NCBI RefSeq assembly: GCF_018881775.1
Contig: NZ_JACVPR010000001.1
Location: 992,001 to 1,056,000, forward strand
Direction of reading: 5' to 3'
Origin: Polynucleobacter sp. MWH-Loch1C5
GTDB lineage: Bacteria > Pseudomonadota > Gammaproteobacteria > Burkholderiales > Burkholderiaceae
DNA length: 64,000 nt
Positions 10,637-20,796 of the stretch are shown piece after piece (positions within the stretch are counted from its first letter, which is position 1; the number at the start of each line of letters is the position of its first letter). A program made the position numbers and the translations under genes. Below the pieces are notes generated by a model, which saw only the letters and a list, made by a program, of their open reading frames with translations, was not told where the DNA came from and searched no databases.

Positions 10637-12448
10637 ATGCGTTCAAGCCATCATATTGATGGAATGCAGGGAAGCGGTAAGGCAAGTGATTGGGCGGTCA
10701 TCAAGAATCTCTTGCCTTACTTGTGGAAATTCAAGGCTAGGGTCTTCCTAGCCTTGTTTTGTTTGGTTGCGGCAAAAGTAGCCAACTTGGGTGTGCCCAT
10801 TCTTTTAAAAGAATTGATCGATGCGATGAATTTATCGCTCAATCAAGCTCTAGCTGTCATACCTATCTCTTTGATCTTGGCTTATGGATTATTGCGTTTG
10901 TCTGCTTCACTCTTTACGGAACTAAGAGAGCTGTTATTTTCGAGAGTCACTGAAAGCGCAGTACGAACAGTCGCTTTACAAGTCTTTGAACATTTGCATG
11001 CACTCTCGTTGCGCTTTCATTTATCTCGCCAAACTGGAGGTATGACACGCGATATCGAACGAGGTACACGAGGTATTCAATCGCTCATCTCTTATTCGCT
11101 GTACAGCATCATTCCTACTCTTGTAGAGCTGGGTTTGGTATTAGCTTATTTTTCAATTTCATATCACTTCGGATTTGCCGCCATTACTTTGGGAGCCTTG
11201 TTTTTTTATGTCATCTTTACGATTAAGGTGACCGAGTGGCGTACTCAGTACCGTCGCAAAATGAATGATCTGGATTCCAAGGCGAATCAAAAAGCAATCG
11301 ATTCACTGATTAACTTTGAAACTGTGAAGTATTTTGGTAATGAGGCTTATGAGGCTCAACGTTATGATGAAAATCTGCGTCGCTATCGCGAGGCTGCTAT
11401 CCAGTCACAACGTTCGCTCGCCTTCTTGAATGCCGGGCAACAAACCATTATTTCTCTTGGCTTGATTGGCATTCTTTTCCTCGCCAGCCAAGGTGTCGCT
11501 CAAGGAAAGATGAGTTTGGGCGACTTGGTCTTGGTGAATGTACTCATGATTCAGCTGTACATCCCCCTTAATTTTTTGGGCGTCATCTATCGTGAGATCA
11601 AACAAGCGCTGACTGATATGGATCGTATGTTTTCTCTTTTGGGAACGGATAGAGAAATCAAAGACCGTCCTAACGCCCCTGAACTGATTATTCATGATAA
11701 GACCTTGGGCCCCTGCGTTCGTTTTGAAAACGTCTCTTTTTCATATGAAAAGAATAGAGCGATCTTAGATGGCATTTCGTTTGTTATCCAGCCAGGTAAA
11801 ACGGTGGCTGTGGTAGGGCACAGTGGGGCAGGTAAAAGTACGCTCGCACGTTTACTTTTCAGATTTTATGAGCCGACTAGCGGGTCTATTTTGATTGATG
11901 GTCAAGATATTGCGCAGGTCAAGCAAGCTAGCTTGCGTCAGCAGATTGGGATTGTTCCACAAGACACAGTTTTGTTTAACGATACGATTGCCTACAACAT
12001 TGCATATGGTCGTCCGGGTGCTAGTCAAGCAGAAATTGAGCAAGCTGCCAAAGCAGCTCAGATTCATGCATTCGTGGCTTCTTTACCCGATGGCTACCAA
12101 ACACAGGTGGGTGAACGTGGTTTGAAGTTATCGGGTGGTGAAAAGCAAAGGGTCGCCATTGCGAGAACCTTACTTAAAAACCCATCGCTATTAATATTTG
12201 ATGAGGCAACATCTGCCTTAGACTCAAAAACAGAGCGTGCGATTCAAGATGAGTTAATGTCGCTGGCTAAAAACCATACGACTTTAGTGATTGCACATCG
12301 TTTATCAACCGTGATACATGCTGATGAAATTCTGGTGCTGGATCAAGGTCGTTTGCTTGAGTCAGGTAAGCATCATGACTTAATTGCAAAAAATGGTAGC
12401 TATGCCGCGATGTGGCGTACTCAACTGCAACAAGCGAACTCAGATTAA
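10637..12448 (+). CDS. ABC exporter, fused permease/ATPase (Atm1/HMT-like)
   Basis: Walker A GHSGAGKST, signature LSGGEKQRVAIART, Walker B LLIFDEATSALD; Atm1-like ETVKYFGNE motif. Confidence 0.9.
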   Translation: MRSSHHIDGMQGSGKASDWAVIKNLLPYLWKFKARVFLALFCLVAAKVANLGVPILLKELIDAMNLSLNQALAVIPISLILAYGLLRLSASLFTELRELLFSRVTESAVRTVALQVFEHLHALSLRFHLSRQTGGMTRDIERGTRGIQSLISYSLYSIIPTLVELGLVLAYFSISYHFGFAAITLGALFFYVIFTIKVTEWRTQYRRKMNDLDSKANQKAIDSLINFETVKYFGNEAYEAQRYDENLRRYREAAIQSQRSLAFLNAGQQTIISLGLIGILFLASQGVAQGKMSLGDLVLVNVLMIQLYIPLNFLGVIYREIKQALTDMDRMFSLLGTDREIKDRPNAPELIIHDKTLGPCVRFENVSFSYEKNRAILDGISFVIQPGKTVAVVGHSGAGKSTLARLLFRFYEPTSGSILIDGQDIAQVKQASLRQQIGIVPQDTVLFNDTIAYNIAYGRPGASQAEIEQAAKAAQIHAFVASLPDGYQTQVGERGLKLSGGEKQRVAIARTLLKNPSLLIFDEATSALDSKTERAIQDELMSLAKNHTTLVIAHRLSTVIHADEILVLDQGRLLESGKHHDLIAKNGSYAAMWRTQLQQANSD

Positions 12449-12457
12449 GATATTGGG

Positions 12458-13780
12458 ATGAAACCTGCATCAGAAATTTTATTGGGGGCTTATCAGGCTG
12501 CGCTGCAGGCTGCACAACCTGCGCATATTTTGCCGGCTTATCTTGAAAAGATCCTAGCTCATAGCGCTAACTCTAGAGTTTTAGTATTGGGTGCAGGTAA
12601 GGCTGCCGCTTCTATGGCTCAAGCTTTTGAGGAATATGTTTCTCAGTCATACCCCCAGCTGAACTTTGATGGTTTAGTGATTACCCGTTATGGGCATCAG
12701 CTACCCACAAAGAAAATTAAAGTGATAGAGGCTGCTCACCCAGTGCCTGATCAAGCAGCGTATCAGGCGGCACAAAAAACATATGAGCTTTTAAATTCCT
12801 TGAAACCGGGTGATCATCTGATTGCCCTCATTTCTGGAGGTGGGTCTAGCTTATTGACTTTGCCTGTGCCGACAATCTCTGTAGATGATCTTAGATGGGT
12901 GACTAAAGCACTCTTGCACTGTGGGGCACCAATTGAGGAAATCAATGTGGTCCGTAAACACCTGTCTGTATTGCAAGGTGGACATATGGCACGCATTGCA
13001 GTGTCTAAAGGCGCTAAGGTAGATGCTCTCTTAATTTCTGATGTTACGGGGGATGATCCGGCAAGTATTGCAAGTGGTCCGTGTGCCGCAGATCCATCTA
13101 CTTATGAAGACGCATTACTTATTTTGCGTTCTTATGGTTTATTGCAAGCCGACTTTCCAGAGTCTGTCATTCGTCATTTGGAAGAGGGTATGCGTGGCAT
13201 CCATCCTGAAACTTCTAAGCCAGATGATGAGATTTTCCAAACAACGCATAACCATGTGATTGCTTCGGCACGACAAAGCTTAGATGCTGCGGCCCACTAT
13301 TGTCAGGCTCAGGGGCTAAATACGATTGTCTTGGGTGATACGGTGATGGGAGAGGCCAAAGATGTTGCTTATGTTCATGCTGCCATTGCTCGAGAATTCA
13401 CTTTGCACCAAAGCCCTGCCCAGAAACCTTTAGTCCTGCTCTCTGGTGGGGAGTGCACAGTCACATTGCCTAAGAATGCACAAGGTCGAGGTGGTCGCTG
13501 CTCAGAATTCTTATTACATTTCTTTGATAAAACAGCTGATTTAAAACATTTAGCTGCTTTGGCTGCGGATACAGATGGTATTGATGGTAGTGAGAACAAT
13601 GCGGGTGCATGGTTTGATGCTGATATACGTGAGCTAGCCTCTTGTCAAAATATTCGCGTGCGAGACTATCGTGAACAACATGATGCCTTTGGGTTTTTTG
13701 AGCAATTGAAGGGCCTAGTGCAGACAGGGCCAACTTTAACCAATGTAAATGACTTTAGAATCATTCTGATTCCTGATTAA
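12458..13780 (+). CDS. Glycerate 2-kinase (MOFRL/GckA/TtuD family)
   Basis: VLGAGKAAASMAQAFE, LISGGGSSLLTLP, LSGGECTVTL, ALAADTDGIDGSENNAGAW. Confidence 0.88.
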   Translation: MKPASEILLGAYQAALQAAQPAHILPAYLEKILAHSANSRVLVLGAGKAAASMAQAFEEYVSQSYPQLNFDGLVITRYGHQLPTKKIKVIEAAHPVPDQAAYQAAQKTYELLNSLKPGDHLIALISGGGSSLLTLPVPTISVDDLRWVTKALLHCGAPIEEINVVRKHLSVLQGGHMARIAVSKGAKVDALLISDVTGDDPASIASGPCAADPSTYEDALLILRSYGLLQADFPESVIRHLEEGMRGIHPETSKPDDEIFQTTHNHVIASARQSLDAAAHYCQAQGLNTIVLGDTVMGEAKDVAYVHAAIAREFTLHQSPAQKPLVLLSGGECTVTLPKNAQGRGGRCSEFLLHFFDKTADLKHLAALAADTDGIDGSENNAGAWFDADIRELASCQNIRVRDYREQHDAFGFFEQLKGLVQTGPTLTNVNDFRIILIPD

Positions 13781-13783
13781 TGA

Positions 13784-14860
13784 GTGCAAACGAGTATGAC
13801 AAAAGCTACCGATACTATAGAAATTAGACGTCCTGATGATTGGCATTTGCACGTCAGAGATGGCCGTGCGATGCAAGATGTGATTGTGCATACCGCTGCG
13901 CAATTTGCTCGTGCCATCATCATGCCTAATTTAAAGCCACCGGTAGTCAGCGCTCAAGATGCAATTGCTTATCGCCAAAGAATCTTGGCAGCCTTGCCTA
14001 AAGAAGGTGTTGCTAGTCAATTTCAACCTCTCATGACACTGTACCTGACTGACAATACCCCGGCTGATGAAGTTGCGCGGGCGAAAGAGGCTGGTGTGAT
14101 TGGTTTTAAGCTCTACCCTGCAGGCGCTACAACGAATAGTGATGCGGGTGTGACCGATATTCGTCGTTGTGATGCGGTTTTGGCACAAATGGAAAAATTA
14201 GATGTTCCTTTGTTAGTCCATGGCGAGGTAACGCATTCAGAGATTGATGTATTTGATCGTGAAGCCATTTTTATTGAAAAAATCCTAGAGCCTTTACGTC
14301 AACGTCACCCTGGTTTAAGAATTGTGTTTGAGCACATTACGACTAAACAAGCGGTTGAGTATGTGCGTGATGCTGATACCCAACGCTTTGCCAAAATTGC
14401 TGCTACGGTGACACCACAACATTTGTTGTATAACCGCAATTCTATTTTTAGTGGTGGTCTGCGCACTCATTACTATTGCCTACCTGTTTTAAAACGAGAA
14501 GAACACCGTCAAGCGATCGTTAATATTGTCGCCTCAGGTAATTCTCGTTTTTTCTTAGGAACTGATAGCGCACCACACCCGAAGGGTGCTAAAGAATCAG
14601 CGTGTGGTTGTGCTGGTTGTTACACCGCCTGGCATGCCATGTCTTTGTATGCGGAAGTTTTTGAGCAAGCTGGGGCTCTAGATAAATTAGAGGGCTTTGC
14701 TAGTATTTATGGCCCAGAGTTCTATGGCTTACCGCTTAATCAAGGTACTTTGAAGTTGCGTCGTCAAACCATTCAAATTCCAGCCGAGTTTCCATTTGGC
14801 GATGAGGTGGTGGTCCCTCTGCGCGCCGGAGAAACCACTCAGTGGGCTTTAGTAGAGTAG
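13784..14860 (+). CDS. pyrC: Dihydroorotase (true start possibly ATG at 13796)
   Basis: RRPDDWHLHVRDG, FLGTDSAPH metal-site motifs. Confidence 0.95.
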   Translation: MQTSMTKATDTIEIRRPDDWHLHVRDGRAMQDVIVHTAAQFARAIIMPNLKPPVVSAQDAIAYRQRILAALPKEGVASQFQPLMTLYLTDNTPADEVARAKEAGVIGFKLYPAGATTNSDAGVTDIRRCDAVLAQMEKLDVPLLVHGEVTHSEIDVFDREAIFIEKILEPLRQRHPGLRIVFEHITTKQAVEYVRDADTQRFAKIAATVTPQHLLYNRNSIFSGGLRTHYYCLPVLKREEHRQAIVNIVASGNSRFFLGTDSAPHPKGAKESACGCAGCYTAWHAMSLYAEVFEQAGALDKLEGFASIYGPEFYGLPLNQGTLKLRRQTIQIPAEFPFGDEVVVPLRAGETTQWALVE

Positions 14861-14869
14861 ACTACGTCT

Positions 14870-15170
14870 GCAGAGTTGGTTGGGCAATCGCTGCCTGAAA
14901 GGGGAGAGGAAAGTCCGGACTCCATAGGACAAGGTGTTGGCTAATGACCATCCACGGTGACGTGAGGAATAGGGCCACAGAGACGAGCGTATTAAGTTAC
15001 GGTGAAACGCGGTAACCTCCACCTGGAGCAATCTCAAATAGGCAGGCGTTGATGCGGTCCGCTGAGCCTGCGGGTAGAGAGCTCGAGCCTAACGGTAACG
15101 TTAGGCCTAGATGAATGATTGCCCCTGAGGAAACTCAGGTGACAGAATCCGGCTTATAGACCAACTCTGC
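14870..15170 (+). ncRNA. rnpB: RNase P RNA, bacterial class A
   Basis: GAGGAAAGTCCGGACTCC hallmark, CCACCTGGAGCAA, CAGAATCCGGCTTATAGACC; P1 helix GCAGAGTTGGT (14870-14880)/ACCAACTCTGC (15160-15170). Confidence 0.95.
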
Positions 15171-15174
15171 TTTT

Positions 15175-15597
15175 TTACGCCTCGATGATTTCAAAAGAAT
15201 GAGTGATTTCTGCCGTTTTACTCAGCATGATCGTGGCTGAGCAATACTTATCGTGAGATAGCTCAATAGCACGTTCAACTTTATTCTTATCTAAGTTTTT
15301 ACCGATCACGATAAAGCTCATGTGAATCTTAGTGAAGACTTTAGGATCTTCGTTAGCGCGTTCGGCGCTGAGCTTGACTGAGCAGTCATGGATCTCCTGA
15401 CGCGCTCTTTTAAGAATCATGACGACGTCAAAACAGGTGCAGCCACCCGCACCCACCAGCATCATTTCCATGGGGCGAGGCGCAAGGTTGCGACCCCCTG
15501 CATCAGGGGCGCCGTCCATATTGACGAGGTGACCACTGCCCGTTTCTGCGCTAAAGGCCATTCCATCCCGGCCTAACCATTTCACGATTGCTTCCAT
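15175..15597 (-). CDS. OsmC family protein
   Basis: 140 aa; [23 protein letters not shown] motif with conserved Cys. Confidence 0.88.
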   Translation of the reverse strand: MEAIVKWLGRDGMAFSAETGSGHLVNMDGAPDAGGRNLAPRPMEMMLVGAGGCTCFDVVMILKRARQEIHDCSVKLSAERANEDPKVFTKIHMSFIVIGKNLDKNKVERAIELSHDKYCSATIMLSKTAEITHSFEIIEA

Positions 15598-15676
15598 TTT
15601 TTCCTCATTTTGGGGCGATTTGCGCCGTTTTGCCTAGGACAAATATAAGAAATTTATCAATAAAAACAACAATTTC

Positions 15677-15704
15677 TTGCATATTTGAGGTGGCTAATTA
15701 TAAT
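15677..15704 (+). promoter_or_regulatory. Near-consensus sigma70 promoter upstream of putative sRNA
   Basis: TTGCAT (15677-15682), 16-nt spacer, TATAAT (15699-15704). Confidence 0.65.
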
Positions 15705-15710
15705 TTTTCA

Positions 15711-15804
15711 CATCATTTGACCTTTATTGTAGGTCAAATAACCAGTGTCTCCTCCACCCTCTATGGTGGATTTATGCCCGGGATAGGAATCCCGGGCTTT
15801 TTTT
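15711..15804 (+). ncRNA. Putative small RNA (or rplM upstream attenuator leader)
   Basis: Promoter at 15677-15704; hairpin ATTTGACCT/AGGTCAAAT (15715-15739); hairpin TCCACC/GGTGGA (15753-15770); intrinsic terminator at 15776-15804; no ORF. Confidence 0.55.
15776..15804 (+). terminator. Rho-independent terminator upstream of rplM
   Basis: GCCCGGGAT-AGGA-ATCCCGGGC followed by TTTTTTT. Confidence 0.85.
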
Positions 15805-15947
15805 GCTACAATGGTGGACTTTTCGGGAATAGCCCCTCGAAAATGGTAGTACCAAGTTCTTGCTTGAAACGGCGAGCCTGCAAACATAAGCGGTGCCAAA
15901 GTGACAACAGTAACTTGTTTATTAGGGCATCACAATTTAAGGTAATC

Positions 15948-16376
15948 ATGAAAACTTTCTCAGCAAAACCGCATGAGGTGAAGCGTGAGTGGTTCGTGAT
16001 TGACGCAACAGACAAAGTTCTCGGTCGTGTCGCCAGTGAAGTGGCACACCGTCTGCGCGGCAAGCACAAGCCTGAATTCACCCCCCACGTCGATACTGGT
16101 GACTATATCGTTGTTATTAACGCAGCTAAGTTGCGCGTGACAGGCACAAAAGGTCTGAATAAAAAATATTACAGACACAGTGGCTACCCAGGCGGCATCT
16201 ATGAAACTAACTTTGACAAGATGCAAGCTAAATTCCCTGGACGTGCTTTGGAAAAAGCAGTGAAGGGTATGTTGCCAAAAGGTCCGTTAGGTTATGCCAT
16301 GATCAAAAAGCTCAAGGTTTATGCTGAAACTGATCATCCACATGCTGCCCAGCAGCCTAGCGTTTTAGAGATTTAA
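15948..16376 (+). CDS. rplM: 50S ribosomal protein L13
   Basis: [59 protein letters not shown]; start inside the longer ORF 15588-16376. Confidence 0.97.
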   Translation: MKTFSAKPHEVKREWFVIDATDKVLGRVASEVAHRLRGKHKPEFTPHVDTGDYIVVINAAKLRVTGTKGLNKKYYRHSGYPGGIYETNFDKMQAKFPGRALEKAVKGMLPKGPLGYAMIKKLKVYAETDHPHAAQQPSVLEI

Positions 16377-16385
16377 GGAGCCGAT

Positions 16386-16778
16386 ATGATTGGAAACTGG
16401 AACTATGGTACAGGCCGTCGTAAGAGCTCTGTAGCGCGTGTATTTATCAAAGCTGGTAAAGGCGACATCATTGTGAATGGTAAGCCGATTGCCGAATACT
16501 TTGCTCGTGAAACATCACGCATGATCGTTCGTCAGCCTCTCGAGTTGACCAACCATGCCACAACATTCGATATCAAAGTCAATGTGTCAGGTGGTGGTGA
16601 GACGGGTCAAGCGGGTGCTGCACGTCACGGTGTGACACGTGCTTTGATTGATTACGATGCAACATTGAAGTCAGCCTTGTCTAAAGCAGGTTTCGTGACT
16701 CGTGATGCACGTGAAGTTGAGCGTAAGAAGGTTGGCTTGCACGGCGCGCGTCGTCGTAAGCAGTTTAGCAAGCGCTAA
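16386..16778 (+). CDS. rpsI: 30S ribosomal protein S9
   Basis: [13 protein letters not shown]...[17 protein letters not shown]. Confidence 0.98.
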   Translation: MIGNWNYGTGRRKSSVARVFIKAGKGDIIVNGKPIAEYFARETSRMIVRQPLELTNHATTFDIKVNVSGGGETGQAGAARHGVTRALIDYDATLKSALSKAGFVTRDAREVERKKVGLHGARRRKQFSKR

Positions 16779-16798
16779 TTGCCAGCTGCACAAAAAAG

Positions 16799-16828
16799 AC
16801 CGCGCAAGTTACCTTGTGCGGTTTTTTC
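16799..16828 (+). terminator. Rho-independent terminator of rplM-rpsI
   Basis: ACCGCGCAAG-TTAC-CTTGTGCGGT + TTTTTC. Confidence 0.85.
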
Positions 16829-16876
16829 TTTTTTACAATGTAGTATCAAGCTAAATCTTCTGTATTTGGAGTCCAT

Positions 16877-17935
16877 ATGATCAAAGTTGGGATTGTTGGG
16901 GGTACGGGTTATACCGGTGTTGAGCTATTAAGGCTATTGGCCTCACATCCTGAGGTTGAGCTGACTGCAATTACTTCCCGAAAAGAAGCGGGGATGCCAG
17001 TCGCGGAGATGTTTCCTTCTCTCCGTTCGCGCGTTCATTTGAGCTTCTCCACCCCTGAAGATGCACAACTGAAGCAATGTGATGCGGTGTTTTTTGCGAC
17101 GCCTCATGGTGTGGCTATGGCTCAGGCAAAAGAGTTATTAGATGCCGGTGTCAAGATTTTGGATTTGGCTGCAGACTTTCGCCTTAAAGATATTGCTGAG
17201 TTTGAAAAATGGTATGGGATGCCTCATGCTTGCCCAGAGATATTGTCTGAGGCTGTTTATGGCTTAGCAGAAATTAATCGTGAGCAGATTAAAAAAGCTC
17301 GTGTAGTTGGTTTAGCGGGTTGCTATCCTACTTCGGTGCAACTGGGCTTTGCGCCTTTATTAAGTCCTCGTTCAACGCAAGGTAAACGTTTGATTGACCC
17401 ATTACACCTGATTGCTGATGCTAAATCTGGTGTATCAGGCGCTGGCCGTAAAGCGGAGGTGGGAACTCTATTGGCTGAAGCCGGTGATAACTTCAAGGCT
17501 TATGGAGTGAAGAGCCATCGTCATCATCCAGAAATCAAACAGGGTTTACAAGCCATTGCCGGGGGCACTGAAGTGGGCTTGACCTTTGTCCCTCATTTAA
17601 CACCGATGATTCGAGGAATTCATTCAACTTTATACGCCCGGATCATGCCTGAAGGCCAAGATGTTGATTATCAAGCCCTATTTGAGAACTTTTACCGTGG
17701 TGAGCCCTTTGTAGATGTCATGCCAGCAGGTAGCATGCCTGAGACTCGCTCCGTCAGAGGAAGTAATGCTTTAAGGCTTGCAGTGCATCGCCCTCAGGGT
17801 GGGGATACTTTGGTGATCTTGGTTGTTGAGGATAATTTAGTCAAAGGTGCATCTGGCCAGGGAGTACAGTGTATGAACTTGATGTTTGGCCTGCCAGAAG
17901 ATACTGGCTTGAAGCATATCGCCTTGTTGCCATAA
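16877..17935 (+). CDS. argC: N-acetyl-gamma-glutamyl-phosphate reductase
   Basis: [39 protein letters not shown] active-site Cys. Confidence 0.96.
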   Translation: MIKVGIVGGTGYTGVELLRLLASHPEVELTAITSRKEAGMPVAEMFPSLRSRVHLSFSTPEDAQLKQCDAVFFATPHGVAMAQAKELLDAGVKILDLAADFRLKDIAEFEKWYGMPHACPEILSEAVYGLAEINREQIKKARVVGLAGCYPTSVQLGFAPLLSPRSTQGKRLIDPLHLIADAKSGVSGAGRKAEVGTLLAEAGDNFKAYGVKSHRHHPEIKQGLQAIAGGTEVGLTFVPHLTPMIRGIHSTLYARIMPEGQDVDYQALFENFYRGEPFVDVMPAGSMPETRSVRGSNALRLAVHRPQGGDTLVILVVEDNLVKGASGQGVQCMNLMFGLPEDTGLKHIALLP

Positions 17936-17998
17936 CCTTACTGCAAACACAGTTTTTCACAGATACAATAGATTTAAATCGTTTAGAAGGAGTCTGAT

Positions 17999-18373
17999 AT
18001 GACCGCGACACAAACAAATACCGCTGTGCAAGATATGGAGCCACCATCACCACTAGTCTTCACTGACAGTGCCGTTGCTAAAGTGGCTGATTTGATTGCT
18101 GAAGAAGGTAATCCGGATCTCAAATTACGCGTCTTCGTACAAGGCGGTGGTTGCTCTGGTTTCCAATACGGTTTCACATTTGATGAAACAGTGAATGAAG
18201 ACGATACACAAGTGAGCAAAGGTAATGTGACTTTGTTAATTGATTCAATGAGCCTGCAATATTTAGTGGGTGCAGAGATTGATTACAAAGAAGACATTAA
18301 TGGTTCTCAGTTTGTGATCAAGAACCCTAATGCCACAACGACTTGTGGTTGTGGTTCTTCATTCTCAGCTTAA
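17999..18373 (+). CDS. erpA: Iron-sulfur cluster insertion protein
   Basis: A-type carrier Cys motifs [11 protein letters not shown] and TTCGCGSSF. Confidence 0.95.
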   Translation: MTATQTNTAVQDMEPPSPLVFTDSAVAKVADLIAEEGNPDLKLRVFVQGGGCSGFQYGFTFDETVNEDDTQVSKGNVTLLIDSMSLQYLVGAEIDYKEDINGSQFVIKNPNATTTCGCGSSFSA

Positions 18374-19486
18374 TTAAGCAATATACATAGCGCCTAAGAC
18401 CTTGGGTCGAGAGGCGCCAGTAACAGCCGGCAGATTTGCCGGCTTTTTATTGACATAGGCCCACGCGAGCCAGGCAAAGGCGGCCCCTTCAACGGCCTGA
18501 GGATCGATGCCCGTCAGAGTACTAGTCGACACTTTATTTTGCGGCAGTAATGCCTGAATCCTTTCAACTAAGAAGCGATTCTTTGCGCCACCTCCGCAAA
18601 GAATGACCTGACCTTGAGGATTCTGTTGCTGTATCGCTTGTGTGATCGATATAGCAGTTAGTTCCAGTAGAGTTCTTTGTACATCTTGAGCTTGAAGAGA
18701 TGACCATTTTTTCAGGTGTGCCGCTAACCACTGATGATTAAATAAATCTCTACCGGTGCTTTTGGGGGCGGGCATATGGAAATAAGGCTCTGATAAGAAG
18801 CTTTGTAGTAATTCTGCATGTACTACCCCGCTTAGAGCCCATTGTCCATCATGATCATATGCTTGCTGCTGATGTTGCATGACCCAAGTATCTAATAGTA
18901 GATTGCCCGGGCCACAATCAAAGCCAATGACATCGCTCAGTGTTTTTGAAGTAATGACGGTGATGTTAGAAATACCGCCGATATTAGTGATGGTGACAGG
19001 TGCCATATCAGCAAACTGCGCAAAATGAAATGCTGGAACTAAGGGGGCTCCTTGCCCGCCGGCTGCAATATCGGCATTTCTGAAGTCGGCGCAAACATTA
19101 ATTTGGCAAAGCTCTGCCAAAAGAGAGGCATTGAGTGTTTGCCAGCTATAAGCTGAGTGATTTTGGAGATTGGGTTGATGACGAATGGTTTGGCCATGTG
19201 CGCCGATTGCAGTGATCTTTTGGGCCACCATTTTTTCTTGGGCTAATAAATCTTTGACTGCCAAAGCGTATTCCATGGCTAATGCGGAGCCGGCTAGAGC
19301 TTCATTGTGTAATTCATCAGTATGAGCTGTCTGTAATTCGACGAGCTTTTGTTTTAATGGCTTTGAAAATTCCCTGGAAACCATGCCAATGACTTGAGTT
19401 TGACCTTGGGTATTTATTTGAGTCAGTACGGCATCAATGCCATCTAAGCTGGTGCCAGACATAATGCCGATAAAAAATGCAGTCAT
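18374..19486 (-). CDS. anmK: Anhydro-N-acetylmuramic acid kinase
   Basis: FIGIMSGTSLDGIDAVL, GFDCGPGNLLLD, LCGGGAKNRFLVERI. Confidence 0.95.
   Translation of the reverse strand: MTAFFIGIMSGTSLDGIDAVLTQINTQGQTQVIGMVSREFSKPLKQKLVELQTAHTDELHNEALAGSALAMEYALAVKDLLAQEKMVAQKITAIGAHGQTIRHQPNLQNHSAYSWQTLNASLLAELCQINVCADFRNADIAAGGQGAPLVPAFHFAQFADMAPVTITNIGGISNITVITSKTLSDVIGFDCGPGNLLLDTWVMQHQQQAYDHDGQWALSGVVHAELLQSFLSEPYFHMPAPKSTGRDLFNHQWLAAHLKKWSSLQAQDVQRTLLELTAISITQAIQQQNPQGQVILCGGGAKNRFLVERIQALLPQNKVSTSTLTGIDPQAVEGAAFAWLAWAYVNKKPANLPAVTGASRPKVLGAMYIA
18425..18448 (+). terminator. Putative intrinsic terminator of erpA lying inside anmK coding sequence
   Basis: AGCCGGCA-GATT-TGCCGGCT + TTTT, 52 nt beyond the erpA stop. 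Confidence 0.65.
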
Positions 19487-19546
19487 AGGGTTATTTTCAA
19501 AGAGATGCGACAATGCTGTCTATAGAAAAAATTGATTTTTAAGAAG

Positions 19547-20794
19547 ATGTCTAAGAATACCGAAAATCTAGAAAATAAGCCGAATTATCCAGTCACAGAC
19601 CTTGTTTTAGAGGCTATGGCTGTGACTAAGCGTGGTTGTGAAGAGCTATTAGTCGAGGCGGACTGGTTAACTAAATTAGCCCGCAGTGAAGCGACTAAAA
19701 CCCCACTACGTATTAAATTAGGCCTTGATCCTACAGCACCTGATATTCATTTGGGACATACGGTTGTTCTCAATAAGCTCAGACAGCTACAAGATTTGGG
19801 CCATCATGTCATTTTCTTAATTGGCGACTTTACCTCGATGATTGGTGATCCATCGGGAAGGAATGCCACTCGTCCACCGCTTACACGTGAAGAGATTGCG
19901 GTCAACGCCAAAACTTATTACCAACAAGCGAGTCTGGTGCTCAACCCCGATAAAACCGAGGTTCGTTATAACAGCGAGTGGTGTGATCCTTTGGGCGCCG
20001 CTGGGATGATTCAGTTGGCGGCTAAATATACGGTTGCGCAGATGTTGGAGAGGGATGACTTCACGAAGCGCTATAAGGCTGGCATCCCGATTTCTGTCCA
20101 TGAATTTTTGTACCCATTGATGCAAGGTTACGATTCAGTAGCGCTCAAGAGTGACTTGGAGTTGGGTGGTACTGATCAAAAATTTAACTTACTCGTAGGT
20201 CGAGAGCTTCAAAAAGAGTACGGTCAAGAGCCGCAATGCATTTTGACCATGCCATTGCTCGTAGGCACTGATGGTGTGGATAAGATGAGTAAGTCCAAGA
20301 ACAACTACATTGGCATCAGTGAAGCGCCTAATGAGATGTTCGGTAAGCTCATGAGTATCTCTGACGATCTGATGTGGGATTATTTTACTTTGCTCTCATT
20401 TAAGCCGATAGCAGATATACAGGCGATGAAGTTGGCTGTTGAGCAAGGTCAAAATCCACGTGACTTCAAAGTAGCGCTCGGTCAAGAAATTGTTGCTCGT
20501 TTTCATGGTTCCGACTCAGCAGTCAAAGCCCTAGAAGACTTTAATCATCGTGCGAAGGGCGGAATTCCTGATGATATTCCGGAAGTTTTAGTATCTGGTG
20601 CTCCGCTAGCGATTGGGCAATTATTAAAACAAGCCAATTTAGTCCCGAGTACCTCAGAAGCTATGCGCAATATTGAGCAGGGTGGTGTCAAGATTGATGG
20701 TGCTACTGTCAGTGATAAGGCACTCAAGCTTGAGTCGGGTACTTATGTTTTACAGGTTGGCAAACGCCGTTTTGCTAAGGTGACACTTAGTTAA
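19547..20794 (+). CDS. tyrS: Tyrosyl-tRNA synthetase
   Basis: [21 protein letters not shown] (HIGH-like), [12 protein letters not shown] (KMSKS), C-terminal S4 domain. Confidence 0.96.
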   Translation: MSKNTENLENKPNYPVTDLVLEAMAVTKRGCEELLVEADWLTKLARSEATKTPLRIKLGLDPTAPDIHLGHTVVLNKLRQLQDLGHHVIFLIGDFTSMIGDPSGRNATRPPLTREEIAVNAKTYYQQASLVLNPDKTEVRYNSEWCDPLGAAGMIQLAAKYTVAQMLERDDFTKRYKAGIPISVHEFLYPLMQGYDSVALKSDLELGGTDQKFNLLVGRELQKEYGQEPQCILTMPLLVGTDGVDKMSKSKNNYIGISEAPNEMFGKLMSISDDLMWDYFTLLSFKPIADIQAMKLAVEQGQNPRDFKVALGQEIVARFHGSDSAVKALEDFNHRAKGGIPDDIPEVLVSGAPLAIGQLLKQANLVPSTSEAMRNIEQGGVKIDGATVSDKALKLESGTYVLQVGKRRFAKVTLS

Positions 20795-20796
20795 AG

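Noticed and set aside
15588-15947. N-terminal extension of the L13 ORF (120 extra residues)
   Set aside because: Typical L13 begins at ATG 15948; the upstream frame runs through a promoter and terminator and is not protein-like.
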